Of a stretch of DNA of 64,000 nt, positions 59,398 through 64,000 are shown piece by piece (the stretch's first letter is position 1; the number at the start of each line of letters is the position of its first letter). Source of the stretch: CAVTND01 sp963735955 (GTDB taxonomy: Bacteria > Pseudomonadota > Gammaproteobacteria > Burkholderiales > Burkholderiaceae_F); assembly GCA_963735955.1 (NCBI GenBank), contig CAVTND010000010.1, positions 124,001 to 188,000 of the forward strand, given 5' to 3'. The position numbers were made by a program, and so were the translations under genes. The notes beneath the pieces were generated by a model that had not been told where the DNA came from, searched no databases, and was given only the letters and a program-made list of their open reading frames with translations.

Positions 59398-59665
59398 GGG
59401 CCTGTTCACACTAACAACGGGAGATGCGTTGGGCCGCAATGCGGTGGCCTGCGCGAAGGGCGGCGCAGCCAATGGTGGTTCCATTGGCAAGCCGTCCCCA
59501 CAAAGCAGACGCCGCATTTCGGCCCAACCCAAAGGGAAAGACGGATGGCGGGCGCATTGCGGCGTTGCCGCTCGCTGATTGGCATCAGCCAACGGCGCTC
59601 GCGACGCCTTGCACTGCCTCCCGCCATCCATCTTTCGCACTCCCGTTGTTAGTGTGAACAGGCCC
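59398..59665. mobile_element. MITE-like element with 26-bp perfect terminal inverted repeats
   Basis: GGGCCTGTTCACACTAAC continuing to base 59423 is repeated as its exact reverse complement at 59640-59665. The 268-base element contains further inverted segments (for example GGGCCGCAATGCGG against GCCGCATTTCGGCCC) and no transposase. The ends resemble IS5-family termini from memory. I see no clear target-site duplication. It fills most of the gap between the lipoprotein and the DUF7931-like gene; 59230-59397 holds nothing else I can name. Confidence 0.8.
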
Positions 59666-59669
59666 TCGG

Positions 59670-60182
59670 TCAGGCAAGTCCCAGCGGCGACACCGGAAGG
59701 TTGTGTGCAGCCGCGTCCCAGCGCCGGTCGAATGCCGCGGCGAGAGGTTGCACGCGCGGCTTGTGATTCAGCCATAGGTCTCCGCGCAGCAGCCGGCCGG
59801 CAATCAGGCTGAGGACACTGTGATCATCGGCGATCAGACAGCAGTCGTCGCCGACCGGATCGTCGGTCGAAGCAACACGCAGCTCGATCGCGTGTGAAAA
59901 GCGGCGCTGCAGCAGGCGCAGTCGCGCAGCCCCGGTATCCAGCCAGAGCGGATCGTCAACCAGAAACCGGACTCTGGCCTCGCGCTGCGCCAGCAGCAAG
60001 GTTTGGAGACGTTCGACAGTGGCCACGCTCGAAAGTCCAAACGGCGACAGATCACGATGCAAGGCGCGCACCAGATGGCGCGCGGAACCGAGTGCGATCT
60101 GTATCGCCTGCTGTGCTTCGGCGCGCGAGGTGATCAAGGCACGCTGCGGCGTGCCATCGGTGTTGAGTTCTGAGGGTGTCAT
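59670..60182 (-). CDS. Conserved hypothetical protein, possibly DUF7931
   Basis: The 170-residue soluble protein has NTDGTPQRALITSRAEAQQA, ALGSARHLVRALHRDLSPFG and LIADDHSVLSLIAGRLLRGD, a layout reminiscent of a single PLD-like half domain without a full HKD motif. Its position just downstream of a JmjC-cupin gene is one I recall as common in betaproteobacteria. The family name is from memory. Its stop lies only 5 bases from the MITE end. Confidence 0.7.
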   Translation of the reverse strand: MTPSELNTDGTPQRALITSRAEAQQAIQIALGSARHLVRALHRDLSPFGLSSVATVERLQTLLLAQREARVRFLVDDPLWLDTGAARLRLLQRRFSHAIELRVASTDDPVGDDCCLIADDHSVLSLIAGRLLRGDLWLNHKPRVQPLAAAFDRRWDAAAHNLPVSPLGLA

Positions 60183-60206
60183 GGTGAGATGAGAGTCAGG
60201 ACGGAA

Positions 60207-61358
60207 TTATCCGGTGCGGGACAGATGCAGCCAACCCGCGCGGTACCAGCCGTGCAGGTGTAGCCAATGTTCGGTCGCCAGTGACTTGAGTTGGGACGGC
60301 TGCAGACGGCGTTGATCGGCAAGTTGCCGGAAACACGCTCCGCGATTTTCCATCCACTCGCCATTCAGGGCGATCGCGCGCGCCGAATAGAGCATTCGGC
60401 TGCGCCGATCGAGATCCACGCCCCGCCGCATTGCTGAACGTCGGAATGCCGCCGCAGCGAGAGGACGCGCTGGTGCCGAAAACACGACCTGGGCTTTCGG
60501 CTCCGACAGGTGGCGAAGCAGGAAGGATTCAGTATCGGCGAGTTTGGGACGAACGCGAACAAGCTGTCGGTGGATCCGTGTGCTCATCGCATGTGGCAGC
60601 GCTGCAGGATGCGTGGTTGCCTGCATGCCTCGATCCGCATAGCGGCCGGGCAGGCGAACGCGCTCGGCGACCTGGGCCAACCAGGGATCGACGAGCTCCT
60701 GCATCGTCGGTGCGCGAAAGCCGATCGACCAGGTCGTGCACTCGCCGAGCGCCGTGCCTTCGTGCGCAACGCCGGGCGGTAGGTAAAGCATGTCGCCGGG
60801 CTCGAGCACCCATTCGCGAGAAGGACGAAACTCGCGCAGGACTTTCAGGGGCAGTCCCGGCGCTGGCTCGTGGTCGCGCTGGCGGCTGATGCGCCAGCGG
60901 CGTCGCCCGGTGGCCTGGAGCAGAAAGACATCGTAGGAGTCAGTGTGCGGTCCGACACCACCGCCATCGCTCGCATAGCTCACCATCAGATCGTCAAGTC
61001 GTGCGTCGGGCACAAAGCGAAAGCGGGCCAGGAACTGATGCGCAGCGTCGTCGAGCAGGTCCACGCCGTGGACCAGCAAGGTCCAGCCGGGGCGCCGGCG
61101 CGACGGCAGGCGTACATGTGGGCCGTTTTGCAGTGTCCAGTTGCCGCCAAACGCGGTAACTAGCCGGGACTCGACGTCCGTATCGTGGGCCCAGGCAAAA
61201 AGCTGTGCCTGGTCGACCGGCGCCTTGAAGGAGGGGAAGGCATTCCGCAGCACGACCGGCTTTCGCTGCCAGTAGTCGCGCATGAAACGCCGGACCGAAA
61301 GCTGACCCAATCGCCGCAGCACGGTGCTTTCGTCACCCGGGGAGGACCGTCGAGGCAC
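60207..61358 (-). CDS. JmjC/cupin ribosomal oxygenase (YcfD/RoxA type)
   Basis: Predicted 2-oxoglutarate/Fe(II) oxygenase; E. coli YcfD hydroxylates an arginine of ribosomal protein L16. The iron-binding HxD...H triad is in GGGVGPHTDSYDVFLLQATG and YLPPGVAHEGTA. Upstream is FMRDYWQRKPVVLRNAFPSF and downstream are the dimerisation and winged-helix parts. The GTG at 61358 (VPRRSSPGDES) was chosen; the frame is open to 61493. About 383 residues. It is divergent from slyD and shares its 73-base promoter gap. Confidence 0.9.
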   Translation of the reverse strand: MPRRSSPGDESTVLRRLGQLSVRRFMRDYWQRKPVVLRNAFPSFKAPVDQAQLFAWAHDTDVESRLVTAFGGNWTLQNGPHVRLPSRRRPGWTLLVHGVDLLDDAAHQFLARFRFVPDARLDDLMVSYASDGGGVGPHTDSYDVFLLQATGRRRWRISRQRDHEPAPGLPLKVLREFRPSREWVLEPGDMLYLPPGVAHEGTALGECTTWSIGFRAPTMQELVDPWLAQVAERVRLPGRYADRGMQATTHPAALPHAMSTRIHRQLVRVRPKLADTESFLLRHLSEPKAQVVFSAPARPLAAAAFRRSAMRRGVDLDRRSRMLYSARAIALNGEWMENRGACFRQLADQRRLQPSQLKSLATEHWLHLHGWYRAGWLHLSRTG

Positions 61359-61431
61359 GTGGCGATTATATGTAGACAGTACGGGCACGCAGCCCGGCGC
61401 ATAATCCCCGGCGAACTGGCAGGCAGGCACG

Positions 61432-61938
61432 ATGAAGATCGACGACGGCGCACTGGTCAGCCTCGATGTCGCGATGTACGACGCGCAGGGCAATTTGCTC
61501 GAGAAGTCGGCCGAGCCGCTGGTCTATCTGCATGGCCACGACGACATCCTTGGCCGCATCGAGGAAGAGCTGGCGGGCAAGGTGGCCGGCGAACATCTGG
61601 CCCTGCAGCTCGAGCCCGAGGATGCATTTGGCGAATATGACCCCGACCTGGTCGTCCTGATGCCGGTGGAGCAGGTCGGCGAGGGCATCGAGGTCGGCAT
61701 GCGGGTCGAGGGCTCGGATTCCGAGGGCAGCGAGGGCATCCTGTTTACCGTGACCGACATCGCCGAGGGTATGGCCGTGCTCGACGGCAACCATCCTCTC
61801 GCCGGCATGGCGCTGCGCTTCCTGATCGACGTGGTCGATGTGCGACCCGCCACCGCCGAAGAAATCGAAAACTCGGACGCGCCAAGTCTGCCGGACTTTC
61901 TTCGCCTCGCCGAGCCGCCTGAGCGAACCCTGCACTGA
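61432..61938 (+). CDS. FKBP-type peptidyl-prolyl isomerase, SlyD-like
   Basis: Cis-trans prolyl isomerase and chaperone. The 168-residue product has the FKBP N-terminal strand, EKSAEPLVYLHGHDDILGRI, the insert-in-flap domain with QLEPEDAFGEYDPDLVV, and the C-terminal FKBP return VLDGNHPLAGMALRFLIDVV. It lacks the His/Cys-rich metal-binding tail of E. coli SlyD. The intact frame begins at ATG 61432. Confidence 0.93.
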   Translation: MKIDDGALVSLDVAMYDAQGNLLEKSAEPLVYLHGHDDILGRIEEELAGKVAGEHLALQLEPEDAFGEYDPDLVVLMPVEQVGEGIEVGMRVEGSDSEGSEGILFTVTDIAEGMAVLDGNHPLAGMALRFLIDVVDVRPATAEEIENSDAPSLPDFLRLAEPPERTLH

Positions 61939-62029
61939 CGCCATTCGGCTTTTCAGCGAAGGCTCGCCGGCGCGCCCTTCATTTCAGAAGTCCGCACGAA
62001 TGGCCTGCCAACCGGCTCGAGGCCGCGCC

Positions 62030-64000
62030 TCACTCGTCGCGTGCCTGGCGCTGCAGCTCGGCGAGCAGGGCGTGGGCATCGCGTGGGCTTAACTCGTCCA
62101 GATCAAGTGCCGCCAGTTGCTGACGCAGTTCGGGCTGCGCATTCGCGACAGCGGGCGCCGGTGTAGCCGCGAACAGGTCAAGTTGAGGTCGCGTGCCGAG
62201 CGCGCGCTCTTCCAGCTGCGCAAGCAGGCCACGTGCGCGACGGACCACCGCGGGCGGAACGCCGGCGAGCTGGGCGACCGCGAGGCCGTAGCTCTGGCTC
62301 GCCGGTCCTTCGCGAACCTCGTGCAGGAACACTACCTTGCCGTTGACTTCGGCGGCGGCGACGTGCACATTGGCCACGTCCGGGTGCTGTTCGGCAAGCT
62401 GCGTCAGCTCGAAGTAGTGAGTGGCGAACAGCGTCATACAGGTGTTGTTCTCGACCAGTTCGCGCGCGATCGCCGCGGCGAGCGCCATGCCGTCGAAGGT
62501 CGAGGTGCCGCGGCCGATCTCGTCCATCAGGACCAGGCTCGACTCGGTCGCGCTGTTCAGGATCGCCGCTGCCTCGGTCATCTCGACCATGAAGGTCGAG
62601 CGTCCGCGCGCGAGGTCGTCGGCCGCACCAATGCGTGTCAGGATGCGATCGATCGGGCCGATTCGCGCCAGGGTGGCTGGAACATAGCTGCCGGCATACG
62701 CGAGCAGGGCGATCAAGGCAATCGAGCGCATGTAGGTCGACTTGCCGCCCATGTTGGGCCCTGTGATGACCAGCAGGCGGCGACCCCGCTCCAGCACGCA
62801 GTCGTTCGGAACGTAGGCCTCGATCGTCTGTTCGATCACGGGGTGGCGCGCCCCGCGAATCTCGAGTCGAAGTTCGTCGCTGAGCTCGGGCCGGGTCCAC
62901 CCGGTCTGCTCCGCATGCAAGGCGAGCGCAGACAGGCCGTCGACGGTCGCAATCGCATCAGCCATGGACTGCAAGGCCGGTACGTGGGGTGCAACATCGG
63001 CCACCAGTTGCTCGTACAGTTCTCGCTCCCGGGCGAGCGCACGTTCGCGCGCCGACAGTACCTTGTCCTCGAAAGACTTGAGTTCGGGCGTGACGTAGCG
63101 TTCGGCATTCTTCAGTGTCTGGCGACGGCGATAGTCATCGGGGACTTTCGCGCTCTGACCATGCGTGACCTCGATGTAGAAGCCGTGCACGCGGTTGTAT
63201 TCGACGCGCAGGTTGCTGATGCCGGTGCGAGTGCGCTCGCGGGCCTCGAGATCGAGCAGGAACTGACCAGTATGGTCGCGCAGCGACCTCAGTTCATCGA
63301 GATCGGCGTCAAAACCCGGCGCGATGACGTCGCCGTCACGCACTGCGTAGGCGGGCTCGGCGAGCAAGGCGCCTGATAGAAGGGACACCAATCCGGCCGG
63401 TGTGGCGAGCGCGCCCCTGATCGAATCGAGCAGGGTTGATTGGAGATCGGCCACACAGGCGGCGACTCGTTCGACGTCGGGCAAGGCAGCGCGCAATGCC
63501 GCGAGCTCGCGCGGGCGCACAGTCGCGAGCGAGATGCGGATCGCAATCCGCTCGAGGTCAGGCACGGGCCGCAGCGCCTGCGCAAGTTCAACATTGGTTC
63601 CGGTGCGGTCGAGCAGGCGCTCAATGAACTCGTGACGTGCTCGGGCAAGATGCGCATCGCGCACCGGATGGTGCAGCCAGTAGCGCAATCGCCGGCTGCC
63701 CATCGCGGTGGCGCAATGGTCGAGCAGTCCGAACAGGGTCGGGCCGTCTTCGCCACGCAGCGTGTCGGTGATCTCGAGGTTGCGGCGCGTCGCCGCATCC
63801 AGTCCGACAAAGTCCGACGCGGATTCAAACCGCAGTCCTGCGAGCTGGGGCAGGCGGCCGCCCTGGGTGGCCTGCGCGTAGTCAAGCAAAGCCGCACAGG
63901 CGGCGAGGCATTCCGGCGCGTCCGTCACGCCGAACGCATCCAGCGTGGCCACCTGAAGCGAGCTTCGCAAGACGGCGCTGCCGCGTACGGCATCGAAGTG
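62030..64000 (-). CDS. mutS: DNA mismatch repair protein MutS, C-terminal part
   Basis: Recognises base mismatches and recruits MutL. The frame is open to the window end, so the N-terminal mismatch-binding domain is missing here. Visible parts are the connector/core (DAATRRNLEITDTLRGEDGP, TLFGLLDHCATAMGSRRLRY), EVTHGQSAKVPDDYRRRQTL, Walker A ITGPNMGGKSTYMRSIALIA, Walker B SLVLMDEIGRGTSTFDGMAL and THYFELTQLAEQHP, then a C-terminal tail. About 656 residues of some 860 are present. No frameshift is seen. Confidence 0.97.
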   Translation of the reverse strand, partial: HFDAVRGSAVLRSSLQVATLDAFGVTDAPECLAACAALLDYAQATQGGRLPQLAGLRFESASDFVGLDAATRRNLEITDTLRGEDGPTLFGLLDHCATAMGSRRLRYWLHHPVRDAHLARARHEFIERLLDRTGTNVELAQALRPVPDLERIAIRISLATVRPRELAALRAALPDVERVAACVADLQSTLLDSIRGALATPAGLVSLLSGALLAEPAYAVRDGDVIAPGFDADLDELRSLRDHTGQFLLDLEARERTRTGISNLRVEYNRVHGFYIEVTHGQSAKVPDDYRRRQTLKNAERYVTPELKSFEDKVLSARERALARERELYEQLVADVAPHVPALQSMADAIATVDGLSALALHAEQTGWTRPELSDELRLEIRGARHPVIEQTIEAYVPNDCVLERGRRLLVITGPNMGGKSTYMRSIALIALLAYAGSYVPATLARIGPIDRILTRIGAADDLARGRSTFMVEMTEAAAILNSATESSLVLMDEIGRGTSTFDGMALAAAIARELVENNTCMTLFATHYFELTQLAEQHPDVANVHVAAAEVNGKVVFLHEVREGPASQSYGLAVAQLAGVPPAVVRRARGLLAQLEERALGTRPQLDLFAATPAPAVANAQPELRQQLAALDLDELSPRDAHALLAELQRQARDE

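Noticed and set aside
59392..59775. Minus-strand open frame inside the MITE
   Set aside because: It runs across both terminal repeats into the next gene and encodes no transposase-like sequence.

Overview
The window is about 64 kb of GC-rich bacterial chromosome. Gene order points to a betaproteobacterium of the Burkholderiales type: tpiA-secG-tRNA-Leu-nuoA to nuoN, pyrG-kdsA-DUF1330-eno-ftsB, dapA-bamC, and mutS near slyD and a JmjC-cupin gene. The short GC-rich repeats inside the nuo operon also fit that group. These taxonomic statements are inference from synteny and recalled sequence style; no search was run.

Layout. 1-16.4 kb: the end of tpiA, secG, a tRNA-Leu(GAG) gene and the complete 14-gene NADH:quinone oxidoreductase (complex I) operon. 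16.4-22.1 kb: a NUDIX hydrolase, a DUF1304 membrane protein, and (minus strand) tal-pgi and ETF:ubiquinone oxidoreductase. 22.3-25.9 kb: an SDR, a hot-dog thioesterase, the two subunits of a 3-oxoacid CoA-transferase and a CDF metal exporter. 25.9-29.3 kb: an Xre/RES toxin-antitoxin pair with a visible promoter-operator, a DUF1624 membrane protein, an SMR transporter and a glycerophosphodiesterase. 29.4-36.7 kb: pyrG, kdsA, eno, ftsB, a SAF-domain dehydrogenase, hslO and a gamma-carbonic-anhydrase-like protein. 36.9-48 kb: two tandem paralogues of an unrecognised small family, a MaoC hydratase, an acyl-CoA synthetase, an alpha/beta hydrolase, a PHP phosphoesterase, a YrdC-family protein, an M50 protease, trpS, a methyltransferase, dapA, bamC and an MBL hydrolase. 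48-58.9 kb: an accessory block. 59-64 kb: a small lipoprotein, a MITE-like element, DUF7931-like and JmjC-cupin genes, slyD and the 3' part of mutS.

The accessory block is the most interesting part. A class III cyclase/AAA ATPase/TPR regulator is transcribed divergently from a B12-binding radical SAM protein. The radical SAM reading frame continues into an LCAT-like serine hydrolase. Two further LCAT-like paralogues follow, each with its own small basic partner protein; the same small module sits at the C-terminus of the first copy. An Asp/Asn beta-hydroxylase-family gene ends the run. The whole set reads as one operon of three hydrolase-plus-partner cassettes with two modifying enzymes. Its substrate is unknown.

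Data quality. Many conserved, usually essential genes (nuoB, D, F, G, H, M, N, pgi, trpS and others) are broken by single-base frameshifts, densest in nuoG and ETF-QO, while pyrG to hslO and the 3.2-kb cyclase gene are clean. The likeliest cause is uncorrected indels in the assembly, so broken genes are annotated as one CDS spanning the breaks. Apparent gene fusions should be read with the same caution.
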